Source: CBDDBX01 sp965225955
Lineage (GTDB): Bacteria; Acidobacteriota; Aminicenantia; UBA2199
Reading direction: 5' to 3'
Assembly: GCA_965225955.1 (NCBI GenBank)
Contig: CBDDBX010000008.1
Coordinates: 1-64,000 of the forward strand
Length of the DNA: 64,000 bases
Below, piece by piece: positions 1 to 7,746 of this stretch (positions are counted from its first letter, which is position 1; every line of letters starts with the position of its first letter). The notes beneath the pieces are model-generated. The model was not told the DNA's origin. It saw nothing but the letters and a program-made list of their open reading frames with translations, and did not search any database. Both the position numbers and the translations under genes were made by a program.

Positions 1-652
1 GATTTCTTGTGTAGTAGAAGGGGGCTCTGGTGGAAGTACGGTTTGAAGGAGCAAATTTATGGTAGGAAACTATGTGAGGATATTCCGCTATTTTCCAGCC
101 TCTGTTCATAACCCTGATTGCAAGATCCATCTCATTCATATAGAGGAAAAACTCTTCAGGATATCCACCGGCATCTTCAATTATTTCCCTTCTTATGCCT
201 GCACCTGCTCCATTAAAACCCAACAGATACCTGCTGGATGTTTTATCATTTGAAACCTCTTTTGTTGTGGCTATTTCATCGTACTTGTAGTAGTTACGGA
301 CATCAAAGGCTACAATTCCTACATCACTGTTATTCTCAAAAGCCTCCACCATATCGCCAATAGCATTATCTGAAGGAAAAGAGTCGTCATCAAGTATGAT
401 AATGTACTCACCGGAAGCTGCTGAAAAACCTCTGTTATATGCTGCAACACCAATATTTTTATCAAGCTCAATAAGCTTCACTGTCGGGAACATCTCTTTA
501 ACCATTGATGCTGTGCCATCGGATGAAGCATTGTCAACAACTATTACTTCAGTATTTTTAAAGGGATTATTGAGAATGCGCTTCAAGCCCTCCTGAAGAT
601 CTGCTGATCTGTTGAAACTGAGAATAACAACGGATACCCTGTTCATTGTCAT
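1..652 (-). CDS. Family 2 glycosyltransferase, 3' end outside window
   Basis: About 217 N-terminal codons are present; the gene continues beyond position 1. The protein opens with the GT-A start VSVVILSFNRSADL, followed by VVDNASSDGT, the metal- and nucleotide-sugar-binding run ILDDDSFPSD (Asp88-90) and a later acceptor-side NEMDLAIRV segment. These are hallmarks of GT2 enzymes of the rhamnosyltransferase-like type, which transfer sugars to surface polysaccharides at the cytoplasmic membrane face. Two in-frame ATGs (652 and 646) are possible starts; neither has a strong ribosome binding site. It is divergent from the TetR operon. Donor and acceptor cannot be told. Confidence 0.85.
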   Translation of the reverse strand, partial: MTMNRVSVVILSFNRSADLQEGLKRILNNPFKNTEVIVVDNASSDGTASMVKEMFPTVKLIELDKNIGVAAYNRGFSAASGEYIIILDDDSFPSDNAIGDMVEAFENNSDVGIVAFDVRNYYKYDEIATTKEVSNDKTSSRYLLGFNGAGAGIRREIIEDAGGYPEEFFLYMNEMDLAIRVMNRGWKIAEYPHIVSYHKFAPSNRTSTRAPFYYTRN

Positions 653-714
653 ATTTTTACACACTTTTTATATATGGTAAAGATCGGCATTCCAGATTAT
701 TAACTGAAAACTTA

Positions 715-743
715 TTGACAAAAAGTATGAAGAATTTTAAAAT
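715..743 (+). promoter_or_regulatory. Sigma70-type promoter of the TetR operon
   Basis: TTGACA at 715-720 and TAAAAT at 738-743 are separated by 17 bp, close to consensus. Transcription would begin near 750, inside the dyad that follows, and so upstream of the GTG start chosen for the regulator. Confidence 0.75.
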
Positions 744-765
744 ACAACTGTTAGGTAACGGTTGT
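744..765 (+). promoter_or_regulatory. Probable TetR operator (autoregulatory)
   Basis: ACAACTGTTA (744-753) and TAACGGTTGT (756-765) form an inverted repeat around a GG centre, matching at 9 of 10 positions per arm. The dyad starts directly after the -10 box and covers the expected transcription start, the classic position for a TetR-family operator. Binding by the adjacent regulator is inferred. Confidence 0.75.
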
Positions 766-798
766 TATTTTTTGAAATATGTAATAAGGAATCAGATA

Positions 799-1413
799 GT
801 GCCACCTAAAGAACAGTTTGATAGAAAGAAGATAGTGGATACAGCTATTGAAATAGTTGACGCAGAAGGGATTTTTTCAATTTCAGCAAGGAAAATAGCT
901 AAAGAACTTGGTTGTTCCACAGCTCCTATATACAGAATCTTCAGATCAATGGATAAACTGGAAAGTGCAGTTGTAGATAGAATTATAGAGATTCTTATTG
1001 AGTATACCTGGAGAGATTACACAGAACACAGATTACTGAATATTGGTATTGGGATTATATCTTTCGCCAGAAACCATAAAGCATTTTACAGGACACTGTT
1101 TGTAGATAATGACAAGTATCACCCTATAGTTGATAAATACTATTCAGATCTTAAGGAACAGATGAAAAAGGCAGGTATTTCCAGATACTTTTCTGATGAA
1201 GAGCTGGTAACAATACTTGAGAAGCTGTCAACATTTACTCATGGTCTGGCGACTCTTATCTGTTCTGGTATGATTAAAGAGGATGAAGCTTCCCATGAAG
1301 AGCTGGTGGAATTTCTAAGGGAAACAGGTGCAGATATTATGGGTGCAACACTTTACAGGAAACACGGAGGTGATGGTGAAGTGTTAAAAGAGTTTCTGGG
1401 GAGTAGAAAATGA
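799..1413 (+). CDS. TetR/AcrR-family transcriptional regulator
   Basis: Protein of 204 residues from the GTG at 799, which has AAGGA eight bases upstream and lies after the predicted transcription start. The ATGs at 646 and 727 are in frame but the first overlaps the divergent gene and the second sits between the -35 and -10 boxes. The N-terminal helix-turn-helix region (DRKKIVDTAIEIVDAEG, then ARKIAKELGCSTAPIYRIF) is typical of TetR repressors; the rest is an all-helical ligand-binding domain. It overlaps the next gene by four bases (ATGA) and probably represses its own operon of flavodoxin-like reductases. Ligand unknown. Confidence 0.85.
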   Translation: MPPKEQFDRKKIVDTAIEIVDAEGIFSISARKIAKELGCSTAPIYRIFRSMDKLESAVVDRIIEILIEYTWRDYTEHRLLNIGIGIISFARNHKAFYRTLFVDNDKYHPIVDKYYSDLKEQMKKAGISRYFSDEELVTILEKLSTFTHGLATLICSGMIKEDEASHEELVEFLRETGADIMGATLYRKHGGDGEVLKEFLGSRK

Positions 1414-1946
1414 AGAGAGTAACTGTAATGAGTGAAGTTAGAGAAGAGAAAGAGTATCTTAATAATCTGATTGATACTCTTAAAGGGGCAGGGAATATTG
1501 TTGTACATCATGAAGTGGAGAAGATGGATATCAACTTTTGTCAGGGATGCTTCAGATGCTGGGTAAAAACGCCTGGGGAATGTTGCTTTAAAGATGATAT
1601 GGAACTTATCTACAGAGATTATGTAAATTCAGAAATTGTTATCCATGCAGGTGATGTTAAAGTCGGCTATATTTCAAGTGGACTTAAGAAAGCTGCAGAG
1701 AGGCTTATACCGGTTATGCACCCATATATGGTTCTGGATGATGGAGAGATTCACCATCTCGGGCGTTACGATTCCTATCCTGATCTTGGTCTGATTCTGA
1801 CAGGGGATAAGGTTAATGCTGAAGAGAGAGAAATTATATCTGATATGTATATGAGAGCTGCAAAGAATGCAAAAGGTGTACTGAAGTTTGTAAAGACTTC
1901 TGATGAACCATATAAGGAGCTGGGGTATGAAATTAGTAATTATTAA
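1410..1946 (+). CDS. Flavodoxin-fold oxidoreductase with cysteine cluster
   Basis: A 178-residue protein resembling the NADPH-dependent FMN reductase / iron-sulfur flavoprotein group. The segment INFCQGCFRCWVKTPGECCF carries the C-x2-C-x2-C type cluster followed by a DDM motif, as in many flavodoxin-like proteins of anaerobes. The N-terminal beta-strand and phosphate-binding loop (VTVMSEVREEKEYL) is unusual and lacks the GSPR loop seen in the next gene, so FMN binding is less certain. It overlaps the TetR gene by four bases and the next gene by 20 bases, so the three are co-transcribed. Probably a cytoplasmic redox protein; substrate unknown. Confidence 0.65.
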   Translation: MKRVTVMSEVREEKEYLNNLIDTLKGAGNIVVHHEVEKMDINFCQGCFRCWVKTPGECCFKDDMELIYRDYVNSEIVIHAGDVKVGYISSGLKKAAERLIPVMHPYMVLDDGEIHHLGRYDSYPDLGLILTGDKVNAEEREIISDMYMRAAKNAKGVLKFVKTSDEPYKELGYEISNY

Positions 1947-2591
1947 CGGATCTCCCCGGGGAAGAGCCAGTAACTCATCTATATTGACAGACTGGCTGAC
2001 TTCAGAAATTGGTGATAATGTTGAAGTAGAGAGAGATATTTTTCTGAAGAACCTGGAGAAACACCGGGAGTATATTGAAAAGATAAAGAGAGTGATGTGT
2101 TAATTTTCATAATGCCACTATATTTTGATGCAATGCCCGGTATTGTAAAGCTCTTTCTTGAAAAGATGGAGGTTTTGAAAGGCTCTCTTAATGGAAAAAA
2201 GATGGGATTTGTAGTGCACTCAGGTTTTCCTGAAGCAATACACTCTGTATATCTTAAGAGGTATCTTAATACTCTGCCCGGGTATTTTGGTGCAGAGCCT
2301 GTGGGTACATTAATTAAAGGTGGTAGTGAAGGTATAAGACAGATGCCCTCTTTTATGACAAAAAAACCGAGGAAACTCATGGGGGAGCTGGGAAGATCTC
2401 TTGTGGTGAATGGTTATTTCAGTGACGAACTGTTCCTTAAACTTGCAGGGCCTCTCAGATTGAGACCAATGTCAAGATTTGCAGTCTGGCTAATGATTAA
2501 AACCGGCATAATAAATCTACACTGGAATAAAAGCCTGAAGAAGAATAATGCGATGAATAAGTGCTTCAACAAGCCTTATGAATCGATCTGA
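1927..2591 (+). pseudogene. Flavodoxin-like NAD(P)H oxidoreductase, interrupted by a one-base frameshift
   Basis: The first frame begins at ATG 1927 with MKLVIINGSPRGRASNSS, the phosphate-binding loop of flavodoxin-fold FMN reductases. It runs through REYIEKIKR and then stops at 2101-2103. The second frame resumes directly with VLIFIMPLYFDAMPGIVKLF, the usual continuation of the same fold. Adding one base near 2092-2094, for example GCT GAT instead of GTGAT, restores a single protein of about 221 residues. No other damage is visible, so this is a recent mutation, a sequencing error or a programmed shift; nothing at the site resembles a known slippery sequence. Confidence 0.75.
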
Positions 2592-2704
2592 TAAACTGAA
2601 ATTCTGAAATGTAAATATGGATAGATGTTCTATGCATTTTCACCATAGGTAAAATGCACAGATCTTACTACTACCCGTATTAGGTTGTCAAAACCTGTCC
2701 TGGT

Positions 2705-3535
2705 CTATAGTGGGCTGAAATCCCTGCTCTTTTTGTTGTAATAACCTGTTCCCGGGAGTGTTCTGGAGATAATCGCCAGAAGTTCTACATTACGGTAGGA
2801 TGCGTTTATGATCTTCTCTGTAAGATTATGGGCTTTACGATTGTACAGTTTGAATTTATCTTCTATTCTGTCGAGTTTTCTGTTTATATTTACAGCACCC
2901 TCATTAATCACTCTTGCCACTATGAAAATCAACTCTGTCATTCTATAAGATCCGTTATAGATCTGTTGAATATTGCTGCCGGATCTCCTGTGCTTATTTA
3001 TGAAATCCTTCAGAACTGTCTCTATTCTGTTTCTTACTTTATGGTTCCTGTCTGAGAGAATAGCGATTACACTCAGAAATTCCACAGAACGGTTAATTGC
3101 GTTTGCTATCTGTTGTTCTGTGTTCTCAGCTCTTATGTTTATACGATCAAGCTCTTTTCCTATGTTGTGGAGTCTTGAGGTGAACTGTTCAGACCTGTCC
3201 AGCTGTACTGCAATCGTAGATAGCATGGAGGCGGTTCTGTAAGCTCCATTGAGTATTTGCTGTTTTGGATTTGCGGCTCTATTGTTAAGTTTGAGAAATC
3301 TGATCTTCTCTCTTGCTAGTTCGCTTAACAGTCTCTTCCTTATATCAAGTTTTGTTGCAATAAGATGAAGAGTTTCAAAAGTCCTGTAGAAACCATTAAC
3401 AATTTTCTGTTCAGGTGTTACAGCCAGTCTGTCATACCTGACAAGTTTCTCCCTGATGCTCCTGATGTTGTCATAGCAGTAGAGAGAGGTGCCTGCTATA
3501 AAGATACAAAGAAATAAAGATATGATCTGTTTCAT
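2705..3535 (-). CDS. Exported helical protein with five internal repeats, function unknown
   Basis: A 276-residue protein with an N-terminal signal sequence (MKQIISLFLCIFIAGTSLYC), ending in a cysteine context that might allow lipidation. The mature part consists of five copies of a roughly 48-residue unit centred on Q-x-I-x-N-G-x-Y-R followed by a hydrophobic stretch and a basic tail; variants are IVNGFYRTFETLHLIA, ILNGAYRTASMLSTIA, IANAINRSVEFLSVIA, IYNGSYRMTELIFIVA and IINASYRNVELLAIIS. The sequence suggests alpha-helical repeats. A good ribosome binding site (AGGAG) precedes the ATG. It lies two bases after the MEMO-like gene, so they are probably one operon. I do not recognise the family. 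Confidence 0.7.
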   Translation of the reverse strand: MKQIISLFLCIFIAGTSLYCYDNIRSIREKLVRYDRLAVTPEQKIVNGFYRTFETLHLIATKLDIRKRLLSELAREKIRFLKLNNRAANPKQQILNGAYRTASMLSTIAVQLDRSEQFTSRLHNIGKELDRINIRAENTEQQIANAINRSVEFLSVIAILSDRNHKVRNRIETVLKDFINKHRRSGSNIQQIYNGSYRMTELIFIVARVINEGAVNINRKLDRIEDKFKLYNRKAHNLTEKIINASYRNVELLAIISRTLPGTGYYNKKSRDFSPL

Positions 3536-3537
3536 TT

Positions 3538-4575
3538 TTACTCCTGTGTGTTAATTATTGCTGTGGAAAAGAATCCGACCCAGTGGCTGAGTGAGAAGGG
3601 AGCTGTAATGCCGTAACCGGGATCTTTTATTGGCAGAACTCCTTCTGTATATGTATCTGAGTAAGATAATAATTTCCCTGAAGGGTTCAGATTGAGATTC
3701 CTGCATAAGTTAATAGTTACCATCATTCCCATAGGAATTGAGTATCTTCCACACCAGATTAGTTTCTCTCTCTTAATTACTGAACTCAGTTCTTCTATCT
3801 TTTCTGCATTAATACTCTCTGTAAGGTATTTACCCGCAACCTCTTTATCTCTTGCTACTCCTTTACTGTGACCTGCTTTATCAACTCCCCAGGGAGTGTT
3901 TTTAAAAGCTGTTCCGTAATGGTTGGCATCTGAAGAGATCAGAATTACGAAATCTTTTCCGGGAACCATATTCTTCTCTTTTATATAGCTGGTTACAATA
4001 GAGCTGATCTTCTCAGCTATTTTACCATTTACCTGGCTATCCATTCTGGTAACCATTACAGGTGTTATCTTTACGTCTCTATTGTAGTACTGGAGAAATG
4101 GCAGGAGCGCCTCAATCGAGTGTTCCAGTTTATGAGCTTTATTGTTTACCATAACCATGTTTGCGGGGAGCTCTTTTCTGAGTTTCTCTCTTAAAGGAGA
4201 TACTTCTATGTTTCCGTATGGAGCTGCCCAGCTGCTGTGACTGTCCAGAATTACAACCTCTGAGGGATCTCCTATTTTGCGTCTTACTGTGCCATGAGTT
4301 ACTCCGAAAATAAGAACTTCCCTGCATCTGAGGTGTTTGTAGAGAGGCAGAAATACTCTGCCTGCATAGAGATAGTCGTCGTGGGGAGATATACCTGCAA
4401 TAATATTTGCTTCAGGTTTTTCTGACTTATCATTTTTGTCGAGAAAACTTATTAATCGTTCAATCTGCTCTTTTTTCCAGCAGAATCCTATTCTATCTTT
4501 AGGCTGCCGGATTTCAGAGAAGAGGGCTGATGTAAGAAGGGTCAGAGACAAAATTGTTGAGATAATTAGTTTCAT
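3538..4575 (-). CDS. Exported MEMO-family (AmmeMemoRadiSam B-like) protein
   Basis: A 345-residue protein with a signal peptide (KLIISTILSLTLLTSALFSE). The body matches the MEMO fold: AGISPHDDYLYAGRVFLPLY replaces the usual PHAGY-YSG motif, then FGVTHGTVRR, SSWAAPYGNIEV, HKLEHSIEALLPFLQYY and ISSDANHYG. The histidines of these motifs correspond to the metal-site residues of the family. MEMO proteins are usually cytoplasmic and often sit beside a radical-SAM gene and an AMMECR1 gene; neither is seen here. Export plus pairing with the repeat protein suggests a specialised envelope role, but the activity is unknown. Confidence 0.75.
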   Translation of the reverse strand: MKLIISTILSLTLLTSALFSEIRQPKDRIGFCWKKEQIERLISFLDKNDKSEKPEANIIAGISPHDDYLYAGRVFLPLYKHLRCREVLIFGVTHGTVRRKIGDPSEVVILDSHSSWAAPYGNIEVSPLREKLRKELPANMVMVNNKAHKLEHSIEALLPFLQYYNRDVKITPVMVTRMDSQVNGKIAEKISSIVTSYIKEKNMVPGKDFVILISSDANHYGTAFKNTPWGVDKAGHSKGVARDKEVAGKYLTESINAEKIEELSSVIKREKLIWCGRYSIPMGMMVTINLCRNLNLNPSGKLLSYSDTYTEGVLPIKDPGYGITAPFSLSHWVGFFSTAIINTQE

Positions 4576-4676
4576 AAAATAATGTTACTCTCTGTTGGAA
4601 CTATAGTAAAGTATGATTGAATTTAAAAAACTGAAGTGGAGATACAACTACCGGATTTACATAGAGGTTGTGTGAA

Positions 4677-4735
4677 GCCGGATCTTCAAAGATCCGGCGG
4701 ATTTGCTGAATTGAGAGCTTAAATACTCAGCTCTC
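4677..4735 (-). terminator. Two stem-loops after the last paralogue gene
   Basis: Reading along the minus strand after the stop at 4742, there is a 7-bp stem (4713-4719 with 4729-4735). It is followed by a perfect 9-bp GC-rich stem (4677-4685 with 4690-4698, four-base loop). No clear U tract follows, so this may be a processing or stability structure rather than a simple intrinsic terminator. Confidence 0.5.
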
Positions 4736-4741
4736 TCGCAG

Positions 4742-5164
4742 TTAATTTGATAAGAAAACTCTCTTTTTAACTTTCACATTTTTGCCAAGAGTAGGACAAT
4801 CTCCTTCAATCACAATTGTGTAAAACCCTGAATAGTAACCAGCTGGAACAACTTCGATTACTCTGTCTTTTCCCTGGGATATTATACCGTGATCTTTTAA
4901 AGGCCCTATTCCGTAACTGTTTAGTATTGCTGAATAGACCCTTATATCATGTTTCTGAAGATCTGCATCCAGAGCCAGAAGGTCAAGCTTCACTTTTACA
5001 GCCTGTCCCTGATTGGGCATAGGGTAGAGCTGCTTTACATTAAATGTCCATCTCCATATCTCTGTAGCTGGAGCTACTGGAGTTTTTTCGATACTGTTCC
5101 GGGCAATAACAGGCATAATGCTGCAGATGACCAGAATAGTGAATAGTAGAAATATTTTTTTCAT
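4742..5164 (-). CDS. Exported small beta-rich protein, tandem paralogue 7 of 7
   Basis: A 140-residue protein with a signal peptide (KIFLLFTILVICSIMPVIA). The mature part has the family pattern: a W-R-W-x-F start, a P-x-P turn, VKVKLDLLALDADL, a HDI strand, a glycine-histidine-glycine turn (KDHGIISQGKD) and a C-terminal YTIVIEGDCPTLGKNVKVKKRV stretch. Only the second of the two family cysteines is kept. It is closest to the copy at 5776-6225, sharing the QGKDRVIEVVPA segment. AAGGAGA precedes the start. It is last in the row. Function unknown; presumably a periplasmic or secreted single domain. Confidence 0.75.
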   Translation of the reverse strand: MKKIFLLFTILVICSIMPVIARNSIEKTPVAPATEIWRWTFNVKQLYPMPNQGQAVKVKLDLLALDADLQKHDIRVYSAILNSYGIGPLKDHGIISQGKDRVIEVVPAGYYSGFYTIVIEGDCPTLGKNVKVKKRVFLSN

Positions 5165-5234
5165 AATTATATTCTCCTTATTAACTATTGATGAGTTCCA
5201 TGTGGATATTCACTTTTACCCCGGGATTGACGGG

Positions 5235-5675
5235 TTAATATATAAAAACCTTTTTTGTGATCTTCTCTTCTTTACCGAGTGCAGTGCATGATCCTTTTAT
5301 AACTATCAGGTATACTCCGGCAGGCAGTACGCTTGTATCAGGAATTACTGTTATATCAACCTCTTTTGCAGGAGGCATGTTGCCGTGAAAATTTACTATA
5401 GCCTGATGTCCTGACGATGATATGACCTCGGATTTTACATCTATATTGTATGTCCGGGCATTTGTATCCATAGCCAACATTTCCATTTTTACTTTCACCC
5501 AACCTGTTGATGGATAACAGGGATTGGGAAAAACGGTTTTGCAATCGAATGTCCATAGCCAGAGATCTGCCTTTAAAGGCGTAATTGTCTGAGGTATCTC
5601 CTGTTGAGAGAAACCTGAAATAGTTAAAATAAAAGTTAAAAACAGTGTCGCTGCAAAAATCCTGATTAATTTCAT
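5235..5675 (-). CDS. Exported small beta-rich protein, tandem paralogue 6 of 7
   Basis: A 146-residue protein with a signal peptide ending near GFSQQ. The mature domain has LWLWTFDCKTVFPNPCYP, VKVKMEMLAMDTNARTYNID, NFHGNMPPAKEVDITVIP and GVYLIVIKGSCTALGKEEKI. It keeps both the NPC and the GSC cysteines, which could form a disulfide after export, plus an extra cysteine before NPC. GGGAG precedes the start codon. The spacing of about 100 bases to the upstream copy leaves room for a leader structure. The function is not recognised; the NPC-turn and strand pattern resembles FlgD-Ig or type IX sorting-type beta sandwiches, by inference only. Confidence 0.75.
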   Translation of the reverse strand: MKLIRIFAATLFLTFILTISGFSQQEIPQTITPLKADLWLWTFDCKTVFPNPCYPSTGWVKVKMEMLAMDTNARTYNIDVKSEVISSSGHQAIVNFHGNMPPAKEVDITVIPDTSVLPAGVYLIVIKGSCTALGKEEKITKKVFIY

Positions 5676-5775
5676 CTTTATCTCCCTTAGGTATATAGTT
5701 TCTTATTCAATTTTTCTCAGATGGCAGATTGAGTTAAAAGACGGAATTTATAAATCCCGGATTCGTTCTGTATCT

Positions 5776-6225
5776 CTATGGTTCATGTATTGTTCTTATA
5801 TCTGCATGTCTGATTACAGTTACACTCTTACCCAGAGTAGGGCATTTACCCTCTATTTTTATTGTGTATGCTCCTGGCTGGTAATTTGCCGGTACAACCT
5901 CAATAACTCTATCTTTGCCCTGGGGAATTACACCATGCTCCCTGATTATACTCTGTCCCGCTACAGTATAAATTGTTGTGGTTACGCTAATATCATGTTT
6001 AACCGGAGTTGTATCAAGAGCCAGCAGGTCAAGTTTCACATAGACTGCCTCTCCACAATAACTGGGATTGGGATAGAGCAGAACATCAAATTTCCACTTC
6101 CACAATTGTGAACCGGAAACCGGAAGAGTGCTTTTCGGAATAGCTTCTGAAGAGATGTTTTGAGCATAAAATGGAAAGAAAGTAAATATTAATAGAATCG
6201 GATGGATTATCAGTCTTTTTCTCAC
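5776..6225 (-). CDS. Exported small beta-rich protein, tandem paralogue 5 of 7
   Basis: A 149-residue protein beginning at GTG 6225 behind a strong AGGAGGA site. The signal peptide ends near FYAQN. The mature domain reads QLWKWKFDVLLYPNPSYCGE, VKLDLLALDTTPVKHDI, REHGVIPQGKDRVIEVVPA and AYTIKIEGKCPTLGKSVTV. The first cysteine has moved three residues (NPSYC instead of NPC). It carries a longer C-terminal tail than its siblings (RHADIRTIHEP). It shares QGKDRVIEVVPA with the copy at 4742-5164, showing these two are closest relatives. No known function. Confidence 0.75.
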   Translation of the reverse strand: MRKRLIIHPILLIFTFFPFYAQNISSEAIPKSTLPVSGSQLWKWKFDVLLYPNPSYCGEAVYVKLDLLALDTTPVKHDISVTTTIYTVAGQSIIREHGVIPQGKDRVIEVVPANYQPGAYTIKIEGKCPTLGKSVTVIRHADIRTIHEP

Positions 6226-6260
6226 TTTTTTGTCCTCCTGAGGGAAACTTTATCTGTCGT

Positions 6261-6320
6261 GAGCCGGATGTAAAATATCCGACTCCTGTCCGACAATTAA
6301 CTCTGCTTCATGCAGAGTTA
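6261..6320 (-). terminator. Paired stem-loops between two paralogue genes
   Basis: Two inverted repeats follow the stop of the gene ending at 6325 on the minus strand. One is a perfect 9-bp stem (6298-6306 with 6312-6320, five-base loop); the other is an 8-of-9 stem (6261-6269 with 6277-6285). There is no strong U tract. Likely an intercistronic attenuator or mRNA-stabilising structure. Confidence 0.5.
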
Positions 6321-6324
6321 CTGA

Positions 6325-6744
6325 CTAATATATAGAGAGCGTCTTCTGCTCTGTTTCGCTTCTTCCAAAAGTCTGGTTAGAACCGGTAACATGAACTATA
6401 TAACTACCATGATATCCCTGGGTATCAGGTATAACCTGTAGTGTGTGGGACGGTTTTGAAGGTAATAGACCATGATCAGTTGAATGGACCAGACGACCTG
6501 TAATGTCGAACACTTTTGAGGTAACATGAATGTCATAAATATTGGCATCTGTATCCAGAGCAAGGAGACTTACTTTTACATATACGTCTCCACTGTAGCA
6601 AGGGTTCGGATAGATGGTTGTTACATCAAATTTCCACACCCACAGTTCCGGTGTAGCTACTGCTTCAGGTACTGCACTCTGTGCAAGAACCGGCATAAAT
6701 GCCATAATAATTGTACTTAACAAGATTATCAGTTTTTTTCTCAT
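6325..6744 (-). CDS. Exported small beta-rich protein, tandem paralogue 4 of 7
   Basis: A 139-residue protein. The start at 6744 is chosen because GGAAG lies just upstream and the signal peptide (RKKLIILLSTIIMAFMPVLA) follows directly. The frame extends further upstream only because the 3' end of the neighbouring copy happens to be open. The mature domain has LWVWKFDVTTIYPNPCYSGD, VYVKVSLLALDTDANIYDI, STDHGLLPSKP and SYIVHVTGSNQTFGRSE. The second family cysteine is replaced (GSNQT), so no disulfide of the sibling type is possible. Its signal-peptide region is nearly identical in DNA to that of the next copy because of the 464-bp duplication. Confidence 0.75.
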   Translation of the reverse strand: MRKKLIILLSTIIMAFMPVLAQSAVPEAVATPELWVWKFDVTTIYPNPCYSGDVYVKVSLLALDTDANIYDIHVTSKVFDITGRLVHSTDHGLLPSKPSHTLQVIPDTQGYHGSYIVHVTGSNQTFGRSETEQKTLSIY

Positions 6745-7608
6745 TTTTACTTCCTTTTCCTTGTTTATTATTTCTGACCGGATCTTTACCAGATCAGAAC
6801 TTTCCTCGATATTGCAGAACTTGTTCCAAATGTTGGACATGATGCTGTAACTTCAATTTTATATCTGTCATAAGCAAGGGCAGTGGCATCTGTAACTACA
6901 ACAATGGGATGGTTGGGGCTGGAACTTATCCAGCCGTGATCAGTTGATCTTACTTTCTGACCAACAGAATTATAGACCTTTGAAGTAACTTTAATGTCAT
7001 AAGTTTGCATATTGGTATCCATTGCCAGCATATTCAGATTAATTTTAACCAGATCTGTTCCACAGGGATTCGGATACGGATGTCCAAGCTCAAATTTCCA
7101 CACCCACAGTTCCGGTGTAGCTGCTGCTTCAGGTACTGCACTCTGTGCAAGAACCGGCATAAATGCCATAATAATTGTACTTAACAAGATTATCAGTTTT
7201 TTTCTCATTTTTACTTCCTTTTCCTTGTTTATTATTTCTGACCGGATCTTTACCAGATCAGAACTTTCCTCGATATTGCAGAACTTGTTCCAAATGTTGG
7301 ACATGATGCTGTAACTTCAATTTTATATCTGTCATAAGCAAGGGCAGTGGCATCTGTAACTACAACAATGGGATGGTTGGGGCTGGAACTTATCCAGCCG
7401 TGATCAGTTGATCTTACTTTCTGACCAACAGAATTATAGACCTTTGAAGTAACTTTAATGTCATAGGTTTGCATATTGGTATCCATTGCCAGCATATTCA
7501 GATTAATTTTAACCAGATCTGTTCCACAGGGATTCGGATACGGATGTCCAAGCTCAAATTTCCACACCCACAGTTCCGGTGTAGCTGCTGCTTCAGGTAC
7601 TGCACTCT
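6627..7608. repeat. 464-bp tandem duplication inside the paralogue array
   Basis: Sequence 6627-7144 is repeated almost perfectly at 7091-7608, a period of 464 bp; I see about two differences in the copies (for example gctac/gctgc near 6658 and cataag/catagg near 6995). Each unit contains the 3' part of one paralogue, the intergenic gap and the 5' part of the next, so the event created an extra gene with a hybrid origin. Confidence 0.9.
6786..7208 (-). CDS. Exported small beta-rich protein, chimeric tandem paralogue 3 of 7
   Basis: A 140-residue protein. The mature domain is identical to that of the gene at 7250-7672 (LWVWKFELGHPYPNPCGTD, INLNMLAMDTNMQTYDIKV, STDHGWISSSPNHPIVVV, IEVTASCPTFGTSS). 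The signal peptide and ribosome binding region instead match the gene at 6325-6744. It is therefore the product of the 464-bp duplication, joining the leader of one paralogue to the body of another. Both family cysteines are present. The start at 7208 is chosen by GGAAG and the signal peptide. Function unknown. Confidence 0.75.
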   Translation of the reverse strand: MRKKLIILLSTIIMAFMPVLAQSAVPEAAATPELWVWKFELGHPYPNPCGTDLVKINLNMLAMDTNMQTYDIKVTSKVYNSVGQKVRSTDHGWISSSPNHPIVVVTDATALAYDRYKIEVTASCPTFGTSSAISRKVLIW

Positions 7609-7672
7609 GAGCAAGAGCTGGTAAGCAGACAATAAGTGACAAAACTAAAAAAGTGATTAGATTTTTTCTCAT
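7250..7672 (-). CDS. Exported small beta-rich protein, tandem paralogue 2 of 7
   Basis: A 140-residue protein with its own signal peptide (RKNLITFLVLSLIVCLPALA) behind an AGGAGGG site. The mature part carries the conserved W-V-W-K-F start, YPNPCGTD turn, NMLAMDTNMQTYDIKV strand and ASCPTFGTSS, with both cysteines. It is the probable donor of the mature part of the chimeric copy at 6786-7208. The NPC turn followed by alternating strands and a G-x-K/R-V segment resembles FlgD-Ig-like or T9SS sorting-type domains, but here the domain forms the whole protein. No function is known to me. Confidence 0.75.
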   Translation of the reverse strand: MRKNLITFLVLSLIVCLPALAQSAVPEAAATPELWVWKFELGHPYPNPCGTDLVKINLNMLAMDTNMQTYDIKVTSKVYNSVGQKVRSTDHGWISSSPNHPIVVVTDATALAYDRYKIEVTASCPTFGTSSAISRKVLIW

Positions 7673-7746
7673 ATTTTTTACCCTCCTTTTTAAGGTATAC
7701 TTGTCCTCTTTAATTATTCAGATGATCAGAAACCTTCCCGGTTAAA

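Noticed and set aside
646..798. Longer N terminus for the TetR regulator (from ATG 646 or 727)
   Set aside because: These starts lie upstream of the predicted transcription start or inside the promoter, and the extra residues match nothing in TetR proteins.
1979..2380. Open frame of 133 codons on the minus strand over the frameshifted flavodoxin gene
   Set aside because: The plus-strand reading gives a recognisable fold in two frames; the minus frame does not.
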